The position numbers were made by a program, and so were the translations under genes. The notes under the pieces are model-generated. The model searched no databases, was not told the origin of the DNA, and saw nothing but the letters and a program-made list of their open reading frames with translations. Positions 8,690 through 17,741 of a stretch of 64,000 nt of DNA are shown here, in pieces. The stretch is from Methylobacterium sp. GXS13 (GTDB taxonomy: Bacteria; Pseudomonadota; Alphaproteobacteria; Rhizobiales; Beijerinckiaceae). The stretch spans positions 1 through 64,000 of the forward strand of contig NZ_LKKO01000024.1 in the NCBI RefSeq assembly GCF_001455965.1. The letters are read 5' to 3'. Within the stretch, counting starts at the first letter, position 1. Each line of letters opens with the position of its first letter.

Positions 8690-9000
8690 ACCCACGCGCT
8701 TTGGAGACGCGTCGATCCAGGCGGGCGCAGAGCACCCGGAAGCTGCCGTGGATTGGAAGGGAGGACCCCCACCGCACGCCGGGCAAAGAGAAACAAGCCT
8801 CTTCGGTGCCGGCCTTTGGAGGGCCGACGAGACCAAAAAAGCCCGTTCGTCGTTGCTTTAAGCTGCGTCCCCCGTGGAGAGCGGGGTTCGCCGGTTTCGC
8901 CTCCGGCTGCCGGTTGTTGTCGGGGTCCGGTGTTGCCACCTGGATGCCGGCCGTAGGGATCCACCCTTGCGACCATCGATCCTTTAAGACCCCTGGCGGC
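8690..9000 (-). promoter_or_regulatory. Structured leader upstream of the decarboxylase, candidate speF RNA motif
   Basis: Alphaproteobacterial ornithine decarboxylase genes are known to carry a conserved cis-acting RNA, the speF motif. The minus-strand leader here is rich in local pairings: GGCC/GGCC around 8810-8825, AGAGGC...UCUCU around 8788-8803, and a U-rich stretch near 8835-8842 inside GCUUUUUUGG. Bases 8750-8900 contrast with the flanks in base composition. A possible leader peptide starts ATGGTCGCAAGG near 8976. The assignment rests on position and on visible pairing; no covariance search was made. Boundaries are approximate. Confidence 0.5.
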
Positions 9001-9417
9001 TGTCCGGCAGTTGACCGGATGCCCACCAACCGGCACGCGGCCACAGGCACGTGCGAAATTGGGCACGGCGCATATACGGAGAACGCCCCCCGACAACAAG
9101 GGGATTGCGGCACGATCGACCCGTATTTCCCGGTCAAATCCGCACCGTGCCGCCGCCGTTGCAAAAACGGCGCATTCCGGGTGCGCGGCTGGCTCGCGCG
9201 GGCTTCCCAAGCGGTGCGGAAGCGGGCATCTCACCGCCGGAGCGATGTCCTCAGACGAGCGTACGATGGCCGGGCCGAACAGATCGAGAGCCGCGCCCGA
9301 TCGCGTCGCCATCGCGCACGGCATCAACGCCGGAGCTTTGTACCCCCGCCTGCACCGAACCGATCGCTGCGTCGGCGATACGCCCGCCGGCGCGACGGCC
9401 TGGGCGTGAGCGGCTCT
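9001..9417. other. Intergenic part between the speF leader and the GNAT gene
   Basis: No credible gene. It should contain the divergent promoters of the decarboxylase transcript and the GNAT gene. Open frames here are Arg/Pro-rich and differ from real genes in composition. Confidence 0.4.
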
Positions 9418-9936
9418 ATGAATGCGCCGTTGAGCCTTCCCAGGCGGGATTCGCGCGGGGACGAACTGCCGAAGCCGGTGATCCGCGCGGCCAGCCTCGC
9501 CGATCTCGACGCCCTGGTCGCCCTGGAGCACGCCGCCTTCGCCACCGACCGGGCCGAACGCCGGGCGATTCGGCACGCGATTCTGTCCCCAAGCATGGAC
9601 GTGCTGGCTGCGTTGATCCCGGGGCCGGACGGGGATCAGGATCCGGTTCTGGTCGGCGCGGCCGTGCTGGAGCGCCGACGCGGCAGCCGGATCGCCCGCC
9701 TCGCCTCGATCGCAGTGGCGCCCAACCGCGGCGGCCTCGGCCTTGGCGGAAAGCTCTTGGACGCCGCAGAGGCCCAGGCCCGGTCACATGGCTGCGACCG
9801 CCTGCGCCTCGAAGTCCGTGCCGATAACGGCGCCGGCATCCGCCTGTACGAGCGTCGCAGCTACAGCCGCTTCGCCGTGCAGCCTGCGTATTACGAGGAT
9901 GGGATGGAGGCCTGGCGCTACGAGCGCGGTCTGTAG
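9418..9936 (+). CDS. GNAT N-acetyltransferase (RimI-like)
   Basis: 172 residues. After a 20-residue lead, IRAASLADLDALVALEHAAF starts the GNAT fold. Motif A is ARLASIAVAPNRGGLGLGGKLLDAAEAQA, and the RimI-like end is LEVRADNGAGIRLYERRSY with the N..A..LYE motif. It is soluble. It is divergent from the ornithine decarboxylase, an arrangement often seen in related genomes. The substrate is unknown and may be a protein N-terminus or a small amine. The ATG at 9418 was chosen because the frame upstream does not resemble protein. Confidence 0.8.
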   Translation: MNAPLSLPRRDSRGDELPKPVIRAASLADLDALVALEHAAFATDRAERRAIRHAILSPSMDVLAALIPGPDGDQDPVLVGAAVLERRRGSRIARLASIAVAPNRGGLGLGGKLLDAAEAQARSHGCDRLRLEVRADNGAGIRLYERRSYSRFAVQPAYYEDGMEAWRYERGL

Positions 9937-10433
9937 GCGGCGCAGCCGGCCTATCACCTGTCTCGTTCGCGGGCGGCATCATCAACGCGGCCTCCGCGAC
10001 GGCGCGGCCCGATGGGAGATCGCGCAGCGGGTCGGCCGAGCGGCAACCGTGCGCGGGAGCGCCGACGGACAGGGACAGGCCGCGGCAACCGCGCTGGCTT
10101 CGAGGCGGGGCCACCGCCAGCCAGCATCCCGCCGGGACATCGCGTCGAGCCACCCGCACCGAACCGGGGCGAACCGCTCAGAGGCGGCAAATCTGCGGCC
10201 CCACCCTAACACCTGAAATTTTTTGCTGCACCACTATATAAATATGCAGCCCATTATCAATCCTCCCTCCGACTTTCATTATATTAATGAGCAGTATTAT
10301 TTCTTATTGAAACCATAATCAGCATAGCTCGTCAATTTCTTGCGCAAATAACCAAAAAATTGACTCCTGCTCTTAGGGTTATATTTTGAACGACTCTAGA
10401 TAAATCGAGCGTAATTTCAGAAGGAAACCATCG
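9937..10433. other. Intergenic region, GC-rich then sharply AT-rich
   Basis: 9937-10200 is GC-rich with no supported gene. From about 10208 to 10433 the base composition changes to strongly AT-rich, with runs such as ATATAAATATG and TTATATTAATGAG, unlike anything else nearby. It ends at the chemoreceptor start and carries its likely promoter. Confidence 0.6.
10360..10387 (+). promoter_or_regulatory. Possible sigma-70-type promoter for the chemoreceptor
   Basis: TTGACT at 10360-10365 and TATTTT at 10382-10387 with a 16-base spacer, about 46 bases before the ATG and inside the AT-rich region. Other alignments are possible here because A/T is so frequent. Confidence 0.35.
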
Positions 10434-12530
10434 ATGCAGTGGCTGGGGCGCGTCTCCATCCGAACACTGATGTGCCTGGTGATCGGCGTCATGGCGCTGA
10501 TGGCGCTGGGCTACGCGGCGCGGACGCTGTTCGATGCACAGGAGCAAGTCGCGCAATCACGGAAGGCCGCGACCTTGGCGCAGGCGAGCCGGAGCCTCCT
10601 CAAGACGATCCTGCCGCTGCGTCTCGAAAGAGGCTCGACCCTCGCCCTGGGCGGCGAGGCGCCTGCAGCGTTCGACACGCTGGCAACGATCGCGAATAAC
10701 CGGAAGCAGCTGGTCGAGAACTTTCAGCGAAGCCAAGCGCTCCTGAAGGACGTGGACGTACCCGCCGTCACGGCCACGCTCGGTCGGCTGAATGCGGCCC
10801 AGGAGGCCCTCGACGCCCTTCGTCCCGGCATCGACACGGCCCTGAGACTGCCGAAGGCGCAACGCGACCCCACGCTTCAACCCGCCGTCATGACCGCCTT
10901 CCAGACCCTGGCCGACGCTTTGACGACGACGGCGAACGCGGTCGATGGAGCGATTCCCCAATCCGACGTGCTCCTGCAGCGCTACCTCGTGCTCAAGCAG
11001 GCTGCCTGGACGGCCCGTGTCGCGAGCGGCAACGCGGCGCTTCGGGTGCAGGCGTCCGTGGTTGCCGGGACGTCGTGGTCCCTGTCCGAAACCATCTCGG
11101 CGGCGGAAGAGCGCGCCACGCTTCAAAACGCCTGGACGCGCACGGTCGCGGCCGCGTCCGATGTCTCTGGCCGGGCGCGGGCCGCCTTCCAGAAAGCCAG
11201 CGCCGACAATTTCGAGGGTGAATCCAAGGCCATCGCGCAGACAGTCTTCGACGCCCTCAGCCAGAAGAAGCCGCTGAGCTACACGTTCGAGGACCTAAGG
11301 CAGCGCAACATCGTCAATCAATTGTCGATCGTCGGCCTCGTCGACGCCGCGCTCGACGAGATGGTCGCGCGCGCCGAGGTTCTGGCCGATGAGGCGCGCA
11401 ACGTCCTGATCCGCAATGCGGGGGCCTTGCTGGCGACGATCCTGTTCGTCGCGCTGGGCCTCCTGGCCCTGTTCGGTGGCGTGCTGGGCCCGATCCGCGC
11501 CATGACGGCGACGATGCGGGCTCTGGCGGACGGCGACGTGTCCGTCGAGATCCCGGCCAGCGGATACCGGAACGAGATCGGCGCGATGGCGGCGGCAGTC
11601 CTGGTGTTCAAGGACAACTTGATCCGCAGCCGGGCTCTTGAAGCCGAGACCGCTCGGGTCCGGGCCGAGGCCGAGGCGCAACGCAAGGCCGGTCTGCGCC
11701 AGATGGCCGAGGCGTTCGAGCGGGCGGTCGGCGGCATCATCGGCCTGGTCTCGTCCTCGGCGATCGAGTTGCAGACCACGGCCCAGTCCCTGACGACCAC
11801 CGCGACCCAGACGGCCAGCCAGTCCACGACGGTCGCGGCCGCCGCCGAGCAGGCCACGACCAACGTCAACACCGTGGCCGCGGCCGCCGAGCAATTGGGT
11901 GTGTCGGTGCAGGAGATCGGCCGCCAGGTCGACGGCTCGACGAGGCTCGCGCAGGGCGCCGTCGCCGAGGCCGGGCAGACTGGGGCCCTGGTGCAGGAAC
12001 TGAGCAGCGCCGTGGCCCGGATCGGCGACGTCGTCGGGCTGATTTCTTCGATCGCCAGCCAGACCAACCTGCTGGCGCTCAATGCCACGATCGAGGCGGC
12101 CCGGGCCGGCCAGGCCGGGCGCGGCTTCGCCGTGGTCGCTTCCGAGGTGAAGGCCTTGGCCGAGCAGACCGCCAGGGCGACGGACGAGATTTCCGGCCAG
12201 ATCGCCCGGGTCCAGGCCTCGACCGGCGAGGCGGTGACGGCGATCGGCTCGATCACCGTCCGCATCCAGGAGATCAACGGCGTGGCAACCTCGATCGCCG
12301 CGGCCGTGGAGGAGCAGGGCGCGGCGACCCAGGAGATCGTGCGCAATGTCGGACAGGCGGCTCAGGGTGCAGGCGAGGTGACCAGCAACATCACCGGCGT
12401 CGCCGCGGCTGCGGACGAGACCGGCAAGGCGGCGAGCCACGTGATCGTCGCCGCCACCGAGCTGTCGCGCCAGTCCGAGCACCTCTCCGCCGAGGTGGCC
12501 CGCTTCCTCGACACCGTCCGCGCCGCATGA
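10434..12530 (+). CDS. Methyl-accepting chemotaxis protein
   Basis: 698 residues. TM1 is about 9-29, a large periplasmic sensor region spans 30-327 (helical, no named domain recognised), TM2 is about 328-350, and HAMP is about 350-402 ([23 protein letters not shown]). A coiled-coil signalling domain follows, with the conserved hairpin tip [18 protein letters not shown] and the [18 protein letters not shown] run. The end is [14 protein letters not shown], with no CheR-tethering pentapeptide. It inserts in the inner membrane and feeds CheA/CheW, which lie outside the window. GAAGGAAA lies upstream of the ATG. The ligand is unknown. Confidence 0.92.
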   Translation: MQWLGRVSIRTLMCLVIGVMALMALGYAARTLFDAQEQVAQSRKAATLAQASRSLLKTILPLRLERGSTLALGGEAPAAFDTLATIANNRKQLVENFQRSQALLKDVDVPAVTATLGRLNAAQEALDALRPGIDTALRLPKAQRDPTLQPAVMTAFQTLADALTTTANAVDGAIPQSDVLLQRYLVLKQAAWTARVASGNAALRVQASVVAGTSWSLSETISAAEERATLQNAWTRTVAAASDVSGRARAAFQKASADNFEGESKAIAQTVFDALSQKKPLSYTFEDLRQRNIVNQLSIVGLVDAALDEMVARAEVLADEARNVLIRNAGALLATILFVALGLLALFGGVLGPIRAMTATMRALADGDVSVEIPASGYRNEIGAMAAAVLVFKDNLIRSRALEAETARVRAEAEAQRKAGLRQMAEAFERAVGGIIGLVSSSAIELQTTAQSLTTTATQTASQSTTVAAAAEQATTNVNTVAAAAEQLGVSVQEIGRQVDGSTRLAQGAVAEAGQTGALVQELSSAVARIGDVVGLISSIASQTNLLALNATIEAARAGQAGRGFAVVASEVKALAEQTARATDEISGQIARVQASTGEAVTAIGSITVRIQEINGVATSIAAAVEEQGAATQEIVRNVGQAAQGAGEVTSNITGVAAAADETGKAASHVIVAATELSRQSEHLSAEVARFLDTVRAA

Positions 12531-12663
12531 CGGACAGGCCCCGGGCCGCCTCGGCAGGCGGTTCGGGCGTCGCCCTGTTCCCGCCCTGTTAGGAGAGTCT
12601 TACGGGTCCCACCCTACATCCCTGGGCAGCCCGAAAAACCTCGCCGCGCATGAGGCGCCGTCC

Positions 12664-14106
12664 ATGGCCGTGATCGCCGCCTTCGTGATCAATGCGGGGC
12701 TGAACTTCGTCCTCGGGCTCCTGATCGCCCAGCTGCTCGGGCCGGCCGATTTCGGCCGCTTCGCCCTGGCGACCACCGGGGCGATCGTGCTGAACACGGT
12801 GCTGTTCGAATGGCTGCGGCTCTCGGCGACGCGGTTCTATTCAGGGCGCGTGCGGGTGGACGAGCCCTGGATCCGCCATGGGCTCGATCGGGCCTATCTG
12901 CGCATCGGCCTGCTTCTGCTGTGCGCGGCCGCCCTGTGCGGGGCGTTCGGTTTCGGCGGCGGCGCGGCCGGGCGCGAGGCGGTCCTGTGCGGCACGGGGC
13001 TCGCCGCGCTCGGCATCGGGGTGTTCGACTACCACGCGGCCCTGGCCCGGGCCCGGTTCGACGGAAAGCTCTATCTCGGCCTCGTGGCGGTGAAGAACGT
13101 CCTGGCCTTCGTGCTGATGGCCGCGGCCGCCTGGTGGCTGCCGCAACCGGCCTGGGTGCTGGCAGCGGCGGGGCTCAGCCAGCTCGCCGCGGTCGTCCTG
13201 CTGCGCCATCCTCTGCGCGATCCCGAGCACCCGTTCGAGCGGCCGCGGCTCACCGCGACCTGGGGCGTCTTCGCCCGTTACGGCCTGCCGCTGATCGCCG
13301 CCAACACCGCCTACCAGTGCCTCGCCTTCGTGAACCGGGGGGCAATCGCCGGCCATGCCGGCTTCGCGGAGGCCGGCTATTTCGCGCTCGCCGCCGACGT
13401 CACCTCCCGCTCGCTGATGACGCTGGGCACAGCGCTGGACCTGCTGCTGTTCCAGTTCGCCGTCCAGGCCGAGGAGCAGCACGGCCGGGCGGCCGCTGAG
13501 GCGCAGGTCGCCGAGAATGCCGGCACCGTGTTCGCCCTGCTGGCGCCCTGCGCGGTCGGGTTCTGGGCGGTGCTGCCGGCGCTCCAGGGGCTGGTGGTGC
13601 CCGAGGCCTATCGCGGCCCGTTCGAGCGCTACAGCGTCGCGCTGATGCCCGGCCTGTTCTGCCTGGCGATGATGTTCTACGCCCTCAACCCGGTCTTCCA
13701 GATCCGCCGCCGGACCTTTCCGGTGATCGCCGCCGCCCTGGTCGGGCTCGCGGTCAACGGGGCCGGCCTGCTGCTGCTGCCCGAGCTGATGGGCGGGATG
13801 GGCGTCGCCCTGGCCCAAACCCTGGGGCTCGCCGCCGCCGCGCTCTGGCTCGGCTGGCGGGCGCTCACCGGTCCGGAGCGGATCCTGCTGCCCTGGGGGC
13901 AGATCGGCGCCGCGACCCTCGCATGTGGAACGATGGGCCTCGCGCTGGCGCCGTTCCGGCACCTGCCGCCCGCCGCCGCCCTGGCTGTGCTGGTCCCGGC
14001 CGGGGCGGCGCTCTACGGGGCCCTGGTCTGGATCTTCGACATCGCCGGCCTGCGTCGGCACGTCGCCGGGCGCCTGCGCCCGAAGCGGACGATCGCGGCG
14101 GAATAG
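12664..14106 (+). CDS. Oligosaccharide flippase (MOP superfamily, Wzx-like)
   Basis: 480 residues with about 12-14 hydrophobic helices. The beginning, FVINAGLNFVLGLLIAQLLGPADFGRFALATT, is the typical start of polysaccharide flippases (the GPADFGRF loop between the first two helices). It ends in a basic tail RLRPKRT. It is expected to flip lipid-linked oligosaccharide across the inner membrane. It is separated from the main polysaccharide locus by about 28 kb and followed by glcE, so its substrate cannot be inferred from neighbours. No strong ribosome-binding site marks the start; 12664 fits the family. Confidence 0.8.
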   Translation: MAVIAAFVINAGLNFVLGLLIAQLLGPADFGRFALATTGAIVLNTVLFEWLRLSATRFYSGRVRVDEPWIRHGLDRAYLRIGLLLLCAAALCGAFGFGGGAAGREAVLCGTGLAALGIGVFDYHAALARARFDGKLYLGLVAVKNVLAFVLMAAAAWWLPQPAWVLAAAGLSQLAAVVLLRHPLRDPEHPFERPRLTATWGVFARYGLPLIAANTAYQCLAFVNRGAIAGHAGFAEAGYFALAADVTSRSLMTLGTALDLLLFQFAVQAEEQHGRAAAEAQVAENAGTVFALLAPCAVGFWAVLPALQGLVVPEAYRGPFERYSVALMPGLFCLAMMFYALNPVFQIRRRTFPVIAAALVGLAVNGAGLLLLPELMGGMGVALAQTLGLAAAALWLGWRALTGPERILLPWGQIGAATLACGTMGLALAPFRHLPPAAALAVLVPAGAALYGALVWIFDIAGLRRHVAGRLRPKRTIAAE

Positions 14107-14227
14107 GCCACCGCATTTTCATCTTTCACGCTTCGCCAACCCCGCGACGCCACCTCCGCTTGAATCCGCCGCCGGTTCCGGCGAAACCGGCTCTGGAACG
14201 AGTCCAAAAAGAACCGGGGCGGAGACG

Positions 14228-15415
14228 ATGGGCGGCTACGAGCCCGGCACCGAGGCGGAAGCGGAAGACATCGTGCGCGCGGCCGCCGGACGTGGCGAGC
14301 GCCTGCGGCTGGCCGGCGGCGGCACCGCCGCGGGCCTCGGCCGCCCGGCGCAGGACACCGCGACGCTCTCGGCCCAAAAGCTTACCGGCGTGACGCTCTA
14401 CGAGCCCGCCGAGATGGTGGTGGCGGCCCGGGCCGGCACGCCGCTCGCCGAGGTCGAGGCGCTCTTGGCCACCCGGGGCCAGATGCTGCCCTTCGAGCCG
14501 ATGGATTGGCGCGGCCTCTACGGCACCGCCGGCGCGCCGACGCTGGGTGCCGTGGCGGCGACCAACAATGCCGGCCCCCGCCGGATCAATGCCGGGGCGG
14601 CCCGCGACAGCCTGATCGGCGTGCGCTTCGTCAACGGGCGCGGCGAGGCGATCAAGTCGGGCGGCCGGGTGATGAAGAACGTCACCGGCCTCGACCTCGT
14701 GAAGCTCATGGCCGGGGCGCATGGCACCCTCGGGCTGCTCACCGAGGTCACCTTCAAGGTGCTGCCGGCCTGCGAGCGGGTCGCCACCCTGGTGTTCTCC
14801 GGCCTCGACGAGCCCCGCGCCATCGCGGCCCTGGCGGCGGCGCTGGGCTCGCCCTTCGAGCTCACCGGCGCGGCGCATCTGCCGGCCGGGATCGGCGCCC
14901 CCGAGGCCCGGACGCTGATGCGCCTCGAAGGGTTTTCGGAGTCGATCGATTACCGGACCGGCGAGCTGCGCCGCCTGCTCAAGCGCTTCGGAGCGCCTGA
15001 GCTTCTGGAGGGCGAGGCCGGCACCGCCCTGTGGCGGGCGGTGCGCGATGCCACCCTCGTGGCCGAGCCCCGCGATCAAGCCCTGTGGCGGATCTCGACG
15101 GCCCCGACGCATGGGCCGGCCGTGGCGGCGGCGATCGCGGCCCAGCGCGAGGCCCGCTGGTTCTACGATTGGGGCGGCGGCCTGATCTGGCTCGCCACCG
15201 GGTCGGCCGGGGATGCCGGGGCCGCCATCGTGCGCACCGCGTTGCGGGACCAGGGTGGCCACGCGACGCTGGTGCGCGCCCCCGATTCCGTGCGGGCTTC
15301 CGTGCCGGTGTTCCAGCCCCTGGCGGAACCGCTGATGCGGATCACCGCCGGGATCAAGACGGCGCACGATCCCGCCGGGGTGCTGAACCCGGGCCGGATG
15401 TACGCAGGCGTTTGA
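14228..15415 (+). CDS. glcE: Glycolate oxidase FAD-binding subunit GlcE
   Basis: 395 residues, FAD_binding_4 (PCMH-type) fold. Seen are the N-terminal RLAGGGTAAGLGRPA loop, the GTAGAPTLGAVAATNNAGPRR flavin-binding region (about residues 98-118), the KSGGRVMKNVTGLDLVKLMAGAHGTLGLLTEVTFK block, and the C-terminal DPAGVLNPGRMY of GlcD/GlcE proteins. With GlcD and GlcF it forms the membrane-associated glycolate oxidase that makes glyoxylate. The ATG at 14228 follows GGGGCGGAGACG. glcF starts 48 bases after its stop. No glcD lies beside it; the gene upstream is a flippase. Confidence 0.88.
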   Translation: MGGYEPGTEAEAEDIVRAAAGRGERLRLAGGGTAAGLGRPAQDTATLSAQKLTGVTLYEPAEMVVAARAGTPLAEVEALLATRGQMLPFEPMDWRGLYGTAGAPTLGAVAATNNAGPRRINAGAARDSLIGVRFVNGRGEAIKSGGRVMKNVTGLDLVKLMAGAHGTLGLLTEVTFKVLPACERVATLVFSGLDEPRAIAALAAALGSPFELTGAAHLPAGIGAPEARTLMRLEGFSESIDYRTGELRRLLKRFGAPELLEGEAGTALWRAVRDATLVAEPRDQALWRISTAPTHGPAVAAAIAAQREARWFYDWGGGLIWLATGSAGDAGAAIVRTALRDQGGHATLVRAPDSVRASVPVFQPLAEPLMRITAGIKTAHDPAGVLNPGRMYAGV

Positions 15416-15463
15416 GACGGGTCCCCTCCCCTCCAGGCCGGGGAGCGCAGGCAGGAAGGCATC

Positions 15464-16792
15464 GTGCAGACCAATTTCAACCTCGCCCAGCTCGCCGATC
15501 CCGCCATGGCGGCGTCGGAAAAGATCCTGCGGACCTGCGTGCATTGCGGTTTCTGCACCGCGACCTGCCCGACCTATCTGCTGCTCGGCGACGAGCTCGA
15601 TTCCCCGCGCGGGCGGATCTACCTGATCAAGGACATGCTGGAGGGCGGCAAGCCGGCCTCGCAGGAGGTGGTCAAGCACATCGACCGCTGCCTCTCCTGC
15701 CTGTCCTGCATGACCACCTGCCCGTCGGGGGTGCATTACATGCACCTCGTCGACCACGCCCGGGCGCATATCGAGACGACCTTCGCGCGTCCGGCGGGCG
15801 ACCAGTTCCTGCGCGCCCTGCTGGCGCAGGTCCTGCCCTACCCGAACCGGTTCCGGCTGGCCCTGATCGCCGCCAAGCTCGGCGCACCGTTCCGCGGGCT
15901 CGTGGCGCGGCTGCCCCGGGTGGGCAACCGGCTGGCCGCGATGCTCGACCTCGCCCCGGCGCAGTTGCCGGGACGTGAGCCGACCAACCGGGTCGGACGC
16001 TTCGCGCCGCAAGGCGGCCAGGCGGCCAAGCGCGTCGCCCTGCTGCGCGGCTGCGCCCAGAGCGTGCTGCGGCCGGACTTCAACGCGGCGGCGATCCGGC
16101 TGCTCAACCGGCACGGCATCGAAGTGGTCCATGCCGAGGAGGGCTGCTGCGGAGCGCTGACCCACCATATGGGCAAGGAAGCCTCGTCCCACGCTCACGC
16201 CAAGCGGACGATCGATGTCTGGGATGCGGAGATCGCCAAGGGTCTCGACGCGATCCTGGTCACGGCCTCGGGCTGCGGCACGACCATCAAGGATTACGGC
16301 TTCATGTTCCGCGACGACCCGGCCTATGCCGAGAAGGCGCAGCGGGTCTCGAGCCTCGCCAAGGACGTGACCGAGTACGTCGCGCAGCTCGATCTGGCGG
16401 CGACCGTGGAGAGCGACCTCGTGGTGGCCTATCACTCCGCCTGCTCGATGCAGCACGGCCAGGGCATCCGAACCGAGCCGAAGACCCTGCTCAAGCGCGC
16501 GGGCTTCACCGTGAAGGACGTGCCGGAGGGCCATATCTGCTGCGGGTCGGCCGGGACCTACAACATCCTGCAGCCCGAGCTCGCCGCGAAGCTGCGCGCC
16601 CGCAAGGTGGCCAATATCGAGCGCATCCGCCCCGACGTGATCGCCACCGGCAATATCGGCTGCGCCACGCAGATCGGGAAGGGCACCGGCATCCCGATCG
16701 TCCATACGGTGGAGCTGCTCGACTGGGCCACCGGCGGCCCGAAGCCGGCCGCGCTCGACGGTGTCGCGCCGCGGCTTGAGGCAGCGGAATAG
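15464..16792 (+). CDS. glcF: Glycolate oxidase iron-sulfur subunit GlcF
   Basis: 442 residues starting at GTG 15464 after GCAGGAAGG. Two ferredoxin-type 4Fe-4S motifs are complete: C25, C28, C31, C35 (CVHCGFCTATCP) and C76, C79, C82, C86 (CLSCLSCMTTCP). Two CCG domains follow, with GCCGALTHHMG and HICCGSAGTYNIL. It carries electrons from the flavin subunits to the quinone pool. Directly downstream of glcE, it is probably the last gene of the transcript; an intergenic repeat starts 93 bases later. Confidence 0.92.
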   Translation: MQTNFNLAQLADPAMAASEKILRTCVHCGFCTATCPTYLLLGDELDSPRGRIYLIKDMLEGGKPASQEVVKHIDRCLSCLSCMTTCPSGVHYMHLVDHARAHIETTFARPAGDQFLRALLAQVLPYPNRFRLALIAAKLGAPFRGLVARLPRVGNRLAAMLDLAPAQLPGREPTNRVGRFAPQGGQAAKRVALLRGCAQSVLRPDFNAAAIRLLNRHGIEVVHAEEGCCGALTHHMGKEASSHAHAKRTIDVWDAEIAKGLDAILVTASGCGTTIKDYGFMFRDDPAYAEKAQRVSSLAKDVTEYVAQLDLAATVESDLVVAYHSACSMQHGQGIRTEPKTLLKRAGFTVKDVPEGHICCGSAGTYNILQPELAAKLRARKVANIERIRPDVIATGNIGCATQIGKGTGIPIVHTVELLDWATGGPKPAALDGVAPRLEAAE

Positions 16793-16885
16793 GGCTGCGG
16801 CCGGATACGGGCGCTTGCCCTCCCCTGCTGTGGGCTATCGGATTTACACATCGCGTTCCGCAGCAAACAATTGAAACTCAAAGGC

Positions 16886-17005
16886 TTTTCCCTCCCCCGT
16901 GTGGGGAGGGGCCAGGGGTGGTGCCGGATGAGGCTCTACGGTTCCTTCTGCGCCACCCCCACCTCCAACTCCTCCCGACAAGGGGGAGGAGAGCGCGTTC
17001 CGCCT
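16886..17005 (-). repeat. Dispersed double-hairpin intergenic repeat, copy A
   Basis: Read on the minus strand it matches copies at 55667-55784 and 58266-58418: AGGCGGAACGCG, then a hairpin CTCCTCCCCC...GGGAGGAG, then TTGGAGGTGGGGGTGG, a variable middle, ATCCGGCACCACCCC, and a closing hairpin of CCCCTCCCC...GGGGGAGGG followed by AAAA. The inner GGTGG and CCACC segments can pair over the whole element. Confidence 0.8.
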
Positions 17006-17218
17006 TCCATCAGCCAATGTGTGAATGTTGTAGCCGGCACGGGAGAGGGAGCCCGTCGCGGCCCGCACAAGCTACGGCGTGACCATCTTCGCTGAGCGGC
17101 AGTGGCACGGCACTTCGAGCGTCCGCTGCCGGACCCAACGAAAGATCGACCCCGCCAGGACTGCAGCACCGCGCCCCCGCGCCATGACGATACCGTGACA
17201 TCGTCCCGCGCTTGACCC

Positions 17219-17248
17219 TTGCCAAATCCCCGCGGCCGTCTGTAATGA
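17219..17248 (+). promoter_or_regulatory. Possible rne promoter
   Basis: TTGCCA at 17219-17224 and TAATGA at 17243-17248 with an 18-base spacer. If used, transcription would start near 17255 and leave a leader of about 490 nt before rne. Confidence 0.35.
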
Positions 17249-17741
17249 TACTGACCCTTCTCCGGTCCCGCCGGCCGTCGTAACGGTTTGCGGACGCGGC
17301 CGAATTCCTCTGAGAAAACGGACGCGGCGTCGCGGCGGGCTTTTTCGGCTCACCTTGCGGCGACGGGTGTTTTCCCGATCGGACAGGTGTCGCACGACGC
17401 GGTGGAGCTCCTTCGCCGCATCCAGGAATTCACGGCCGGTCTCACCCGGCCGAGATTGTTTCGCGAGGTCGGAACCAGGATGGACGGACGCACGGCCCAG
17501 CATGGCGCTGCGCGTGCCCCGGAGGCGCAGGACCTGCGTCGCACCGGCCCGTTCCGCCTACCGGCCAAGTTCAACCCCAGGCGCCCAGGGCGCCGAACGG
17601 CGGTTGACGGCAATTTCCCCTCGAACCCAGCCGCCTCGGTGACGAGGCCGGCTCCATGCCAGGCCACAAGCAGGTCGGGCGAGGCGCCGCCGGGACCACG
17701 GGCACGGAGAACGACGTCGGCCGCCATGCCGAGAGTCCGAC

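Larger units (their letters stand above)
16793..17741. other. Intergenic region between glcF and rne
   Basis: About 950 bases with no supported gene. It holds repeat copy A (16886-17005), a promoter-like pair at 17219-17248 and the presumed rne leader from about 17255. Open frames on both strands are Arg/Pro-rich and overlap one another. Confidence 0.6.

Noticed and set aside
14126..16705. Long minus-strand frame opposite glcE and glcF
   Set aside because: The forward genes have complete catalytic and Fe-S motifs; this is a shadow.
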